Positions 1-10,549 of a DNA stretch of 64,000 nucleotides are shown piece after piece. Below the pieces are notes generated by a model. The model was not told the origin of the DNA and did no database searches. It was given only the letters and a program-made list of their open reading frames with translations. The stretch is from Warburgia ugandensis (lineage: Eukaryota > Streptophyta > Magnoliopsida > Canellales > Canellaceae), in NCBI GenBank assembly GCA_035236585.1, contig CP141139.1, positions 53,513,217-53,577,216 of the forward strand, written 5' to 3'. Numbering within the stretch: position 1 is the first letter of the stretch; each line of letters begins with the position of its first letter. Both the position numbers and the translations under genes were made by a program.

Positions 1-1098
1 CCCATAAAAACAAGATTTTAAGCATAAATTTTTTTTGTTAATTAAAAATACTCTTACTTACACCCTTGATCTAGCAGATCTAGGGTGATCAGAATTGAAA
101 ATCTAGATCCTATAAGGATCTAATGATGATAAAACAGCATGGAGATGGTTGGATTGGATTGATATGAAATAAATCAAGGTGTAGGCCCTTAAATGAGAAA
201 ATGATCATGGAAAATCTCAATGGATCTCGTTGATAGGATGGATCAAGAATGATTAGGACAATTGGACCTATAAATTGAATGATATATAGTTAGGATCATG
301 CTATTATGATGTTGGATCAAATAGAAACAGAAAGGATCAAGGGTCGTAGTCTTAATGGAATATCAACCCTAGATCTAAAAGATGGATAAATCGGATGGTT
401 GGATCATAAGGACAGCTTGATCACTTGTTTAATTAATTATATTTTATAGTAAATTTGATTTATTTATGATCCATGTCTATTTTCTAATTTTAGTGTAATT
501 ATTTTTAATTTCCTAGAATAAGATGTTGTAATATTATTAGTTAATTTCATTTAAATAGCAAATTTAAATTCAGTTCAATACTTTCAATTATAGCATGATT
601 GTCTTTAAACTCCTTAGAATTATTGGTGTAATTTCTTTTAATAGTAGAATTATGAAAAATACCTTAAAAGAGGAAATTGATGACATATAGATGGACTTCA
701 CTAAATACATATACATCATGAAGTATGACCATAGTAAGGGCTATAGTTAGTAGGATAATATAAGGATTATCAATTCCTTGGCCCAAACTAGGAGAATAAT
801 AAATCCCATGAGTGCCATTTTAAATGTTCATGGATTTTATTAAAATCAATTAGAAGGAGCACTTAGGGTTAAAATGCTCATAGGAACCTTATGAAAGGTT
901 GAGCTAAGGTCACTCTAGTAAATCCTAAACATGGTGGTTAAGGGGGTTTTCTAATAGAGTCTCACTCTTCCCCTACCTTCTGTTGATGTTTGTGTGTCTC
1001 CTTACATGAGGATTGAAGTAACCACTTTGTGTTCAACCATCTGGCTAGTAAGCCTTAGCCAATTGGAAATAAGAGGAGTTTAGAAACTCGTAATGCTT
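1..1098 (+). mobile_element. Ty3/gypsy (Tekay/Del-like) LTR fragment, plus strand
   Basis: The stretch from about 730 to 1080 (from 'gggctatagttagtaggat' on, through 'ccttggcccaaactaggag', 'cataggaaccttatgaaagg' and 'ctccttacatgagg') runs parallel to 46100-46460 in the 5' LTR of the complete element at 44 kb. It is therefore an LTR piece of a related family in plus orientation. The upstream 700 bp, with many 'gatctaga' type words, also look like LTR sequence. The left end is outside the window. At about 1098 it passes abruptly into LTR sequence of the opposite strand. No coding capacity is seen. Confidence 0.62.
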
Positions 1099-1868
1099 AT
1101 ACCGAGTTCTGAATGTTGACTTGGGTATATCTTCATCCTTAATACGCAATTGATGACATCCTGATGGATCTAGCCTGAAAGGAGGAAGAAAAACAAAAAG
1201 GAAAGAAGAACGGCTTACCTGGGTAGCCTGGGGATGCCCTTTTTTCCCGGTGGTGCGTTTCCTTCTGTCGAAAATCCATGTTGTCGGAACCCATGAAGAA
1301 GGGGAAAACCCCAATGCCAGACAGGAAAGGAGAAGAGGAGAAATGGGGAGACGGGAATGGCCGGCCTGACTCGGGCCGGGCTGTTGCCAGAAAACGCAAG
1401 GGAGTTGGGTTGAGACGGGTTTCTGATTTTTGCCGAAAACCCCAGTCCCAAAATCGCTGAAAAACTTGTGTTTTGGAGAGGGGGAAGATGGGGTATTTAT
1501 AGCCTTGCTATGGCGGTGATGCCAATGGCGGTGGCAGAAACCTTTGGAAACGGGGTTTCTGGAGAGGTCTAGAGGAGGAAGAAGACAGGGGGTGCCGTTA
1601 TCAAAACGGCCCCCTATGTTTTTCGTTCTTTTTCGTTTTTTGTTTAAATTTCAGAACTGCCCTTGATCTTTAAACAGCCGTAACTTCTTCATACAAACTC
1701 CGTTTTCGGCGTTCTTTGAGGCGTTGGATTCCATTTTTTGAGTAGAATCTAATGGTACCAAGTTTTCTTACAAATTCCTTTGTTTACTATTTTAAATAAA
1801 GTAAAACATTTAACACAGTTTATTTCTTATAGAATGTCCAAAATAGCGTAAATTGCTCGAGCGTTACA
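1099..1868 (-). mobile_element. 5' part of a minus-strand gypsy LTR (same subfamily as solo LTR at 25103)
   Basis: The right end reads 'gagcgttaca', so the minus strand begins TGTAACGCTC, a normal LTR start. The segment around 1680-1800 (cttcatacaaactccgtttt, then gcgttggattccattttttg) matches 27700-27800 of the solo LTR at 25103-27888. Both carry the phrase 'gtgcc(g/a)ttatcaaaacggcccc'. A GC-rich leader (about 1200-1450) and a minus-strand TATA box lie inside. Several open frames cross the leader, but none resembles a known protein. The LTR's 3' half is missing at the left junction near 1098, which is approximate. Confidence 0.7.
1494..1502 (-). promoter_or_regulatory. LTR TATA box
   Basis: Minus strand reads CTATAAATA. 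It lies about 370 bp inside the LTR start, the same relative place as the TATA boxes of the solo LTRs at 27508 and 33777. It is probably a retrotransposon promoter; no host gene lies downstream. Confidence 0.5.
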
Positions 1869-1869
1869 T

Positions 1870-2235
1870 GTTCAATATCCAAAATAAAATGGAAAGCTAA
1901 TCGATTGCGTAAGCTCAAATATGTAAGTAGCAAAAGTCTAGGGCATGTAGCCCTCAGTCCATAATGCAAAATTCAAACCCACATCGTGGTGGAAAACTAA
2001 TCTCTCCACATCATAGTGGCACACTATTCTAACACCAAGGACTGGTCTAGACTCACAAGAACTAATTGACATGTCTAGCATGCTAAAACTATAGAGACAC
2101 CTATGCTCGTAGGGCCTTTCTATCACCCAATTGCAATTACTACAACCTCTATATGGGCACATGGATACCACACAGAGAGAAACTCACCTGACCTCATGGA
2201 GGTTACCCGACTACAACTCAGAGCACTTCCTGATG
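1870..2235 (+). repeat. Inverted repeat a, left copy (pairs with 3912-4268)
   Basis: Its reverse complement aligns over about 360 bp with 3912-4268. Matching words include 'atggaaagc(t/c)aatc' with 'taagctcaaatatgtaa', and 'gtagccctca(g/a)tccataa'. Identity is perhaps 70-75% by eye. No coding sense is visible. It starts immediately outside the LTR end at 1868, so it is part of the DNA that LTR landed in. Confidence 0.7.
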
Positions 2236-2569
2236 ATAGATGATACAAATAATTTTCATCGTTTTGAAAACAAATATATAAAAACTTATAACATCCCAAA
2301 AACTTTGGCTACAACCACATCACAACATATTTTGCTAAATACAAATGATTCTTCTTTCATAAAAATAAATATGCATTCGTATTTTCCAATAATTAATAAA
2401 GCTAACCTAATGTTGTAAAGCTCGCCCTTCGAATACTAGAAAATCTCAATCTTTTGAAATATCAAATTTTACAGCTGCTTTCATGTTTGACACATTCATC
2501 CTTTTATTATAATTCTTCAAATCTAAGACATTGTAAACAATTATAATGTCTTAGCAAGCTTGTACTTGT
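2236..2569 (-). other. AT-rich spacer with an LTR U5-like motif
   Basis: No gene seen. At 2519-2570 the words 'aagacattgtaaacaattataatgtcttagcaagcttgtact' (read in parts) match the minus-strand LTR motif at 35945-36000 (ctaagacaatgtaagcaatt). This suggests a decayed minus-strand LTR of the 35359 type. Confidence 0.4.
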
Positions 2570-3206
2570 GTAGGTAGATAAAGATTTGCTATTTTGGAAA
2601 GTTTAATAATTACAATATGTTTATAAGATTGACTTAATGCAGATGATGATTTACAAAGTATTGTCTTTAATTACTAAAAATTATGAAAGCATGTGATAAA
2701 TTTAGTGGTTAATTTGTGACACATTTTACTTTATCAAATCAGAAATGAATGGCTAAATTTAAATTAAAAATGACATTATTACCCTAGTTGTATCACCAAA
2801 ACAAAAGAATGGATGTTATACACTTTGACTAAAATTTATTATATATATATATATGTTTAGTTGATGTTCGAAACACTTAGAAACATGATTTACTTTGGGC
2901 TAGCTATAGAGGAAAATTGAACTTAAAATACTTGGGTTTCCCAAATTATACCATTAAGAGAAGAGTAATCAGATTGATCATCTAAGTTGAAATATGCACT
3001 TATGTGGGCATTACAATACTTAAACATAATTGGACTTTACATGCGCTAATAACACATAAAGAGCTTACAAATTTGATACTACAATATTTGAAATGACTCA
3101 CATCTAAACTTACAAAGGATCTCTAAATTCTATGGACAAATGTAATAGATATTTACAAGCCATGATCTTCAATCATAACATGTTTGTCTTTATTGATAAA
3201 GGCTTT
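2570..3206 (+). repeat. Inverted repeat b, left arm (pairs with 4630-5342)
   Basis: The reverse complement aligns almost end to end with 4630-5342. Shared landmarks in the same order are: agatttgctatttt; gtattgtctttaattacta; catgtgataaattta; cttagaaacatgatttactt; ttctatggacaaatg; aacatgtttgtctttatt. Homology stops sharply at 'aaaggcttt' (3206 and 4630). The spacer between the arms is about 1.4 kb. No transposase or terminal motif is visible, so the element type is unknown. Confidence 0.8.
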
Positions 3207-3495
3207 ATCAGTAGTTTAACTATAGTCCACATAGTGACATGCATTTTTATCATATTGTTTAAATATTTAGCTTGTATAATCATTTCATTGGATGCTTACT
3301 TTTGGGAACTAAAAAAGCATTTTCTAATATGTGAATTAAGATTGCAAATTTTGAATGCTCATGAACATATGGTTTTTATAGCTTGTTAACAATATAGGTT
3401 GAAAATGAATAGATTTGAATAGTTTCTCATAAAACTTTGAAATAGTATTTTTATTTTCATGAAATGGTTTTGGAGATGTATATGCTTTATGATTT
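3207..3495. other. Spacer, nothing recognised
   Basis: AT-rich DNA between the inverted arm and the minisatellite; no motif or coding pattern was identified. Confidence 0.5.
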
Positions 3496-3700
3496 GGCAA
3501 GCACTCAATGAGTAGCCATAAGTCTTGATGGATGTAGATTTATTGATGTTTAGGTGGAACTCCATGAGTAGCTATAAGCCTTGATAATTATGATTTCATC
3601 AATGCTTTAGGCAAGAACTCTACGAGCAATCATAAGTCCTTTAGGATATGAATTTCATTAATGTTTTAGGCAATCACTCTCAGAATGTCCTAAGTCCAGG
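3496..3700 (+). repeat. Degenerate 56-59 bp minisatellite, about 3.5 units
   Basis: Units begin at 3496, 3554, 3610 and 3669. The consensus begins 'ggcaa(g/t)(c/a)actc', continues '(a/g)tgag(t/c)agc(c/t)ataagtc(c/t)t', then 'gatttcatcaatg(c/t)ttta'. The fourth unit is incomplete. It is seen only here in the window. Confidence 0.75.
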
Positions 3701-3911
3701 ATTGTTATTTGCTAGATGCTCTATGATTAACGTAAGACTGAAGGCATGCACACTTGGGGCTGTAGTAAGACTTGGAGGTAGGCATGCTACTTGATGTTGT
3801 AAGTCCTGAAGACCCTATGCTACAAGCTATAATTGGTCACTGACCTCTAAGATGATATTAATACCAGCCATACGATGGGGATGACAAGCAGTAGGAGTAA
3901 CTTCTCATGGG
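3701..3911. other. Spacer, nothing recognised
   Basis: No gene or repeat identified between the minisatellite and inverted copy a'. Confidence 0.5.
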
Positions 3912-4268
3912 GAAATGCTCTAAGTTGTAGCTAGGTAGCCCCCATGAGGTCTAGTGAATTTTTGTGCATGCAATATCCTCATGTCCACATAGAGGTCACG
4001 ATAGTTGCCATTAGGTGATGGAAGAGCCCTACAAGCATAGATGTTTGTGTAGTTTCAGCATGGTAGGCATGTTAGTAATTTCTCAAGAGTCTTGACCAAT
4101 CCTTTATGGTAGGACAGTATGCCATTATAATATCAAGCAATTATTTTTGACAATGATATGAGTTTGGATTCTGCGTTATGGATTGAGGGCTACACACCTC
4201 AAACTTTTTCTGTTTACATATTTGAGCTTACTGAATAGATTGGCTTTCCATTTCTTTTGGATATTACA
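3912..4268 (-). repeat. Inverted repeat a', right copy (pairs with 1870-2235)
   Basis: Reverse-complement counterpart of 1870-2235. Landmarks are 'gaaatgctctaagttgtagc', 'cccccatgagg', 'ccacatagagg', 'gagccctacaagcatag', 'tatggattgagggctaca' and 'tttccatttcttttggatatt'. It lies left of b' rather than right of it, so a/a' and b/b' do not form one simple palindrome. Confidence 0.7.
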
Positions 4269-4629
4269 CATGACTTGGATTACTAGATTTTTCTTGTGAA
4301 TTTTCACCTCACAAGTGTGAGACTAATTTTCAAAGGTATGGTTTCCAGTTTGATTTGCTATGCAAAGAAATATTCTAAGTATGATTTGATGAGTATGCTT
4401 TTGAAAACCACAAATAGCTTTTACCTTTTCCAGATCAAAGATTCATTAGACATTGGTTTGCTAACAATTTGACTATGAGCGTATAGTGTACTATTTGACC
4501 TTATTGGCAAACTTTATTTTTATCGTTACCGCACTTTCATGTTTACACCTAGCTAGTGGCATTGCCATTAGTATTATAATATGTGTTCATTTTCCTAAAA
4601 TGATGGTTTTACCATGACCATCTTTCTTC
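4269..4629. other. Spacer, nothing recognised
   Basis: AT-rich; no motif, repeat or coding signature found. Confidence 0.5.
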
Positions 4630-5342
4630 AAAGCCTTTATTAATAAAGACAAACATGTTACAACTCAAGGTAAGGGCTTGTAAGTATCTATTGCATTTGT
4701 CCATAGAATTTAGTGATCCTTTCTAAATTTAAATGTGAATAATTTCAAATGTTGTAGTATCATATGTGCAAGTTCCTTATGTGTTGGTATTGTGTATAAA
4801 GCCACATGGCAAATTTCATTGAGAGGAATCAGCAAAGAAAAGAAAAATGAATCTTTCTTTATGTGTATTTGAGAGATTGTCCTCAACCAACTATGTTCAA
4901 GGTATTGCAATGTCCACATAAGTGTAGATTTCAACCTCAATGATCAATATGCCTACTCTTTTCTTCCAATGTTACAATTTGGATAAACCAAGTACTTTAA
5001 GTTTATTTTACCTCTATAGCTGGTCCAAAGTAAATCATGTTTCTAAGCATTTTCAACATCAACTAAATGTATATATAATAAGTTCTAGTCAAAGAGTAAC
5101 ATTCATTCTTTTGTTTGTGTGATACAAGAAGGGAAATATTAACATTTTCTTTTGAATTTAGTCATTTATTTATGCTTTGATAAAGGTTAATGTGTCATAT
5201 AATAACCAATAAATTTATCACATGTTCATAATATTTAGTAATTAAAGACAATACTCCGTAAATTATCATATGCATTAGATCATTTTATAAACACTTAGCA
5301 ATTATTAAGATTTTTAAAATAGCAAATCTTAATCCTCCTACC
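4630..5342 (-). repeat. Inverted repeat b', right arm (pairs with 2570-3206)
   Basis: See the left arm at 2570. This copy is about 75 bp longer because of scattered insertions. The open frame at 4710-4940 lies on the minus strand in this arm, is disrupted in the left copy and resembles nothing known, so it is not called as a gene. Confidence 0.8.
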
Positions 5343-5625
5343 TCGTATGGCATTTATCCTTGGTTCTTGTGTGTATTTCTTGATAAGTGTTTAATTTTTC
5401 ATGAAAACCACCCAATTAGTTGCCCGTGTGTTATAACTTATAGGAGTAAATTAGGGTTTTTAGACCAAAATTCCTAACACATGCATTTTTTACCTAATGA
5501 AGCAAAACTTTGATATTTTGTAAGTTCAGAGGCTAATCTGAGGTGAGCATGTGATTAATTATATTTTTTGAGGATTTAATTAGAGTTTTTTTTTTTTTTA
5601 GTAAGAGAGATGATGATTCGATGGC
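5343..5625. other. Spacer, nothing recognised
   Basis: AT-rich sequence with a T14 run near 5587; no gene seen. Confidence 0.5.
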
Positions 5626-6138
5626 CGAGATTGATAGAGATGAATACTTAAGATCAAGTTCGAAAGGTTGAGTCAAAGCCTAAGACTCATCAACCCAACA
5701 TGAGATCAAGGTCAAGGAAGAGCAATGGATACAATCAAAGCAATTATAGGTGGCCAAAGTGAGTCCATGAAGTAAGCCATGCATTTCCACCACCTTTTCA
5801 TGGGAGTCATTCAAGCCAACCTAACCATTATAGCCATGAAAAAGGGTGATAAACCATACAAGCTATCAAGCCTTAAACCAAACCATTGAAGCCACTTAAG
5901 CCACCATGGAGTTACACAATTGGAGAATCAATTCAAGCAACTTTCCTACTATTAGAGTCTGATTTTGAAGGAATTTTGTGAGATTAATGTAAAAGATAAG
6001 ATGATCATGCATTAAGGGACCCATAAAGAGAGAAAAATCCACTTTGCTAATCCATTTCCTAACCTAATGCACCCATCTTACCAAGGTTCCATGTTTTTAG
6101 TTTAATGAGGGAGCAATCATCCAAGTGGAAGATGCCCA

Positions 6139-6153
6139 CCCCCCCCCCCCCCC
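6139..6153 (+). repeat. Poly-C tract (15 C)
   Basis: Uninterrupted run of C inside the LTR-like fragment. Its length may be affected by sequencing error. Confidence 0.9.
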
Positions 6154-6525
6154 TTTCCTAATTGGTGATCAAGTGATTTCCTAAATAAGAAACCTTAGAT
6201 CTACTTCAATTCAAACAACTTTGAAACCTTAGATCTTTATTCATCTTTCCTAAACCTTATTCCTTAGCTAATCCTTAACTTTACATCAACCAAACATCAC
6301 ACAATTAGAAGGAAAAGTGCTCCACTTTCCTTCTAGGAAAAAGATGCCAATATCCTTTTCAAAATTAGAAACCAGCCAACCCATGTTTCTTATGTCTCTC
6401 TGATGTCATGTTTATGGCATCATCTTACTAATTCATCTTCCATCTAACTTTCCTCATTCAATACCCTAACCCTAGGACCACATTTCTCACATTTTCACCC
6501 CTTCCTAAGTTAAAAAACCACTCAT

Positions 6526-6537
6526 CTATATATAGCC
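6526..6537 (+). promoter_or_regulatory. TATA-like box of the LTR-like fragment
   Basis: Reads ctatatatagcc in an otherwise C/A-rich stretch, like LTR core promoters. There is no independent support. Confidence 0.35.
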
Positions 6538-7790
6538 CCATGTTCTATACGAATTTTCCAAGTAGAGGTGGTTGACGCACCTTGAAATCAAGCTTTCTTT
6601 TGGTATTATTTGCTGCTAGACTTTGGAATTTATTAGATGTTTTTATCCCTTTGGATTTTTAGTTATTTTCTTGGTTATTTACTGTCCAATTCAGGTTAGG
6701 AGTTTGCTTTCTTTGGTTTAGTTTTCAATTTTTTTTCCCATTGTTTTGCTTTCTAGTTTTGCACCTTTCTTTTTGTCTAGTTTGCTCCTTTCTTATCTAC
6801 CTCAATTCCACTTGGTTTATTTGTTATTACCTCAATATTTAAGTTAAATCACCTATTTTAGTGACAACCAAGAGAATAAATAGCTTAAATCCTTGATTTC
6901 GACACTTGAATTCCATGTTTTGTATCCTATTTTTCCCTTAGTTTTGGGTAGTTTTTCCATAGTTAGTTGTAGCCATCAAAACATCTTATTTTCCTAGATC
7001 CTTAGGTAACCATTTTGATTTCAATGTTTTTTATTAGATCCCATAGTTATTTTGTATAGTAACTCACTATAGATGCATTAAATTTTACCATCTTTAGGGC
7101 TTTAGAATCATGCACATTGTCCAAAAACCATGTGCATGGTTCTAAATCCCTTTCCTTTTATATTCTTGGTTAGCTTAGTTACTTAACTTAGTTCCAAAAG
7201 TATCTAATTCATTTTTTACATCTTATATTAGGTTTACAAATTTTTCCTTTTAAATTTTAGAAAGTTCCATCTTTAGGAAGTTTTAGGATTCATAAGTGTT
7301 AAATTTAGAAAGTCTCTTTAATGGTAGTTTCCATTCACATGCATGTTTCTAATTTATTGTTAAAGTTAATTAGATCTAATTAGTTACTTGTTTTTTCATG
7401 TTCATTTAATGTTAAAAAGTTTCCTAAATTGGTTTTAGAAAGTTTCTAATTCTAGTTTAGGAAAGTGTCATTTTTAGTAGTTTCCTTTAGTTTAAGTTTC
7501 TTAATTGGATTCATGCTAATTTAGAATTAGTTTTATTTAGTTGCATGCATGTTAGTTAGGTTAGATGCTAATTTCATTGTTTAATTTTAGTTTTTAGTAA
7601 GTTTCTTTTAAGTTTAGTTTCTAATTCCATATACGCTTCCATTTCATGTTATATAATCTTCTAGCTTAATCACAACTCTTCTTCTTTGGCGGAAGTTAAT
7701 CTAGTTGAATAAAATCCAATTAATTGCAAATCTATAAGATTCCTCGTGGGATCATCCTCTCTTGCATGTAATTTTAAAGCTACACCACTA

Positions 7791-8685
7791 CTTTAACTTG
7801 ATCTATCGATTGACTAATTCGTAGGTTTTGTCATTGATCCATGGATGGATGGCTTCGATCATGTCTCTATCACTAATTACTATACAAGGAAAGCAAAAAT
7901 CTACTGATCTGTAGCTCCAACCATGGAACCACTACAGGTTAGAAAGAGATATAGTGCCTCATCTCATAGATCTAGCATTATATGGTCAATCAATGACCAG
8001 ATCTTAGGAATGAGCTAGATATGTTGTTGTTCTAGGGGTTTGGTGATAGATCTACATTTAGATTAGAACAAATACTTGAATTAGATTGGAGTCATAAGAT
8101 TAGTCTGAATATGTAGTGGACTTTTACTATTAATAGTTGAGATGTTATGGAAGATCAGTTGTAAAAATTTTAGATATGAAATGCTAAGGTTGATGTAGAG
8201 GAGATAAATGATTTATAACAGTAATCAAGTTTAAATAATGAATTTAGCCCAACCTAGTGAAATGTCCATGACTTCACCAAGTAAAATATAGTTAGAGAAG
8301 AATGGAAATGGAGCATAGAATAACCATTGTGAAGAGGAAGTGCATAAAAATTAAAAATTAAAAATTAAAAAGTAAGATAGGGTAACGGTCCAAATATAAA
8401 TCTTAGAAATGATTGCTGTTAGGATTGATAATGACTTTGAATCAAGTTCTTTCTAAGAGGATAAACTTGGAAATTACCATCTCTCCACATAGAACTTGGT
8501 TAAACTAGAAAATCTGACAATTCAATGGCATTTTGATGAGAAACAATATAGATATAAAAAGGGTTTAAAGGCAAAGAATATGAAATCATAGGATTTTGAA
8601 TGGAAACTTGGTCAAAAGATTAGATTAAGACACTTATACAAAGATAATTAAAAGAGAAACGTATAAGCAAAAGGGGCAAAAGTAT
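7791..8685 (+). other. Non-coding retroelement-like DNA
   Basis: Purine-rich, AT-rich sequence with no open frame of note. By position it may be the decayed internal region of the element whose 3' LTR starts at 9164. There is a short 'aaaattaaaaattaaaaa' repeat near 8350. Confidence 0.35.
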
Positions 8686-8845
8686 AGTAAGAAATTATGA
8701 TTCTAACATGTAGGTGAGAATTAGTTACAATTAAAAAAGTTAAGGATTAGTAATCTAATATATATATATATATATAAAGTAAGAAATTATGATTCTAACA
8801 TGTAGGTGAGAATTAGTTACAGTTAAAAATTTTAAGGATTAGTAA

Positions 8846-8850
<5 letters not shown>
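8686..8850 (+). repeat. Tandem duplication of about 92 bp
   Basis: The copies start at 8686 and 8778 with 'agtaagaaattatgattcta'. Both contain 'catgtaggtgagaattagtt' and end in 'ggattagtaatctaa' followed by a TA run. Only a few differences separate them, so the duplication is recent or has been homogenised. Confidence 0.9.

Positions 8851-8940
<90 letters not shown>
8849..8940 (+). repeat. Compound (TA)n-(GA)n microsatellite
   Basis: About 32 bp of TA followed by 60 bp of uninterrupted GA (8881-8940). It follows the second duplicate; the first duplicate carries only a shorter TA run and no GA. Confidence 0.97.
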
Positions 8941-8944
<4 letters not shown>

Positions 8945-9149
8945 GGAACAAGAACAGGAATCCTTGGTTAAACTAAATTGTGAAATCATTCTAGCCTAGA
9001 TCATAACTTAAAATTGAGATTAATAAATAGGCAAGAAGAATATCCAATCTAAATTTGTTTGGTGAAAGGTATAAAGAAATTTGGGGAATAAAATCCATTT
9101 AGAATTAGTTGAGGAATAACATGGTTCAATTTTGATAACAAAATTTCCA

Positions 9150-9163
9150 TAAGGAGTGAAGAA
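9150..9163 (+). promoter_or_regulatory. Polypurine tract before plus-strand LTR
   Basis: Reads 'aaggagtgaagaa' just before an LTR start TGTAACAACC. It has the same arrangement as 'aaggggggaaga' at 52121, so it is probably the plus-strand primer site of an old element. Confidence 0.5.
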
Positions 9164-10549
9164 TGTAACAACCTCAAATTTTGAGTTAATTTCAAGGTAA
9201 TTATAACACATTTTAATTAAAATAAATTTAAATTTAAAACTCAAAATTTTAATTTTAAACTATAAGAAATGGAAGGTACACATTGAGATGATTCCAACAA
9301 TATTAATTTTGCAAGAAACAGAGATTAGGGTGGAAAAATTCCAAAATTTTACTAATTTGAGGAGGGTCAAAGTTGATAACGACACCCTCCATTGTGCAAA
9401 CTTTGATCGTGCAGATGACTTGCCACGTGTGGAGTGGAGATCAACATGTTATGGACTGAACTGCCATGCTTCTGCCTGCTTCCCTTGATTCAAACAAAGA
9501 CAAATATAGGGGTGCTAGAGATAGGCAGAAATTTGGTGGCCTTGATTCTTTCCCCCTTGTTCAATCCCCTCCAGCACCTTGTTTTCTGGTGATGCACACA
9601 CAAACCAAAAAAGCCCATAAAACCATCAGACTCATCCCAATTCCTGTAGATATTGAACCAAGGCCGCTAACCACCTACTCTCTTAAAACCTTCTCTTCTC
9701 TCTCCCTTCTCTTCCTCTGCCTTAACCCACTGGGGATCGACATAGCAAATCGATTAGGCCAGCCCTATTTCCATCCCTGTTTTCCTCGGTTTCCTCAACG
9801 AATGGCTGACCAACAATGCCAATGTAACCTGTTCTAGAAACCTTTCTTCCCTTTTCTTCTCTCCCACTCTCTCTCATTCTCTCCTTTCTAATGGGCATAG
9901 CCTGATTGACAGGCCACACCAGTGCTACTCCCCCTTTGCATCCTCCAGTCAGTGCTGCCCAATCTAAGTGCCAACCCTACTCTCCATCTTTGTCTTTCTC
10001 CCTTCTGCTTGATAGGCATGCCAGTCCCAAGCCTCTTTTCCCTATTTTCCCCTATACCTTCCCTCTAGCAAGTTAGCGTAGGGCAACTCGCCCCAGTCAC
10101 CCGCTCCCGACTTGCCTCAGTGAGTCGAGTTGATGCGATGAGCCCCACCATACCCACTACTACTGCCCAATCCAATAAGCATTTCACAGATCTAAGACAA
10201 TCATCATGATCCTTGCAATGAGAGGGAAAAGAACATATGTCCATTTGTTTATCAAAGAAGATCCAACCATTGATCGTGATCATACCCTTGATCAAACTAG
10301 ATTACCGTATCTATGACCTATTTGACCATCCTTCATGATCAAGTCATTGATCTATCTTTGAATGATGGATCTATCAATTTTTTTCTTCGCCATATGGAAA
10401 ACACATACACATTGAGACATGCTTTGAACCCTTATAACCATCCCAGCTTACTTCTGCCAAGGAAATGTTAGATTAAACTTGGAAGATCATCTGAAGCATG
10501 TCATCCTGTAGCGAGACATCATCCTTTTGGGATTGCCCACGAAGATTGC
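9164..10549 (+). mobile_element. 5' part of a plus-strand gypsy LTR
   Basis: Begins TGTAACAACC, the usual start of this LTR superfamily, directly after a polypurine tract. The body is C/T-rich (9550-10080), then carries 'ttgatcgtgatcata' type sequence seen in the LTRs at 12.6 kb and 37.1 kb. It stops where the minus-strand LTR array starts at 10550. Open frames at 9466-9837 and nearby resemble no protein and are not called. Confidence 0.55.

Larger units (their letters stand above)
5626..7790 (+). mobile_element. Degenerate gypsy LTR-like fragment (possibly Athila/Tat type)
   Basis: There is a TATA-like box at 6526. The 3' part (about 6600-7790) is homologous to 42.3-43.6 kb. Shared words are 'tgcatgttagttagg', 'tagtttctaattcca' and 'gattcctcgtgggatc', then 'taattttaaagctacacca'. 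The phrase 'cctcgtgggatc' near the 3' end recalls a motif common near the 3' end of plant Tat/Athila LTRs; this is from general knowledge and was not searched. No primer-binding site with TGGCGCC is found after it, and no gag or pol was recognised. Boundaries are approximate. Confidence 0.4.

Noticed and set aside
3132-3389. 85-codon plus-strand open frame spanning the end of inverted arm b
   Set aside because: It crosses the homology border of the inverted repeat and is not preserved in the partner arm; no known motif.
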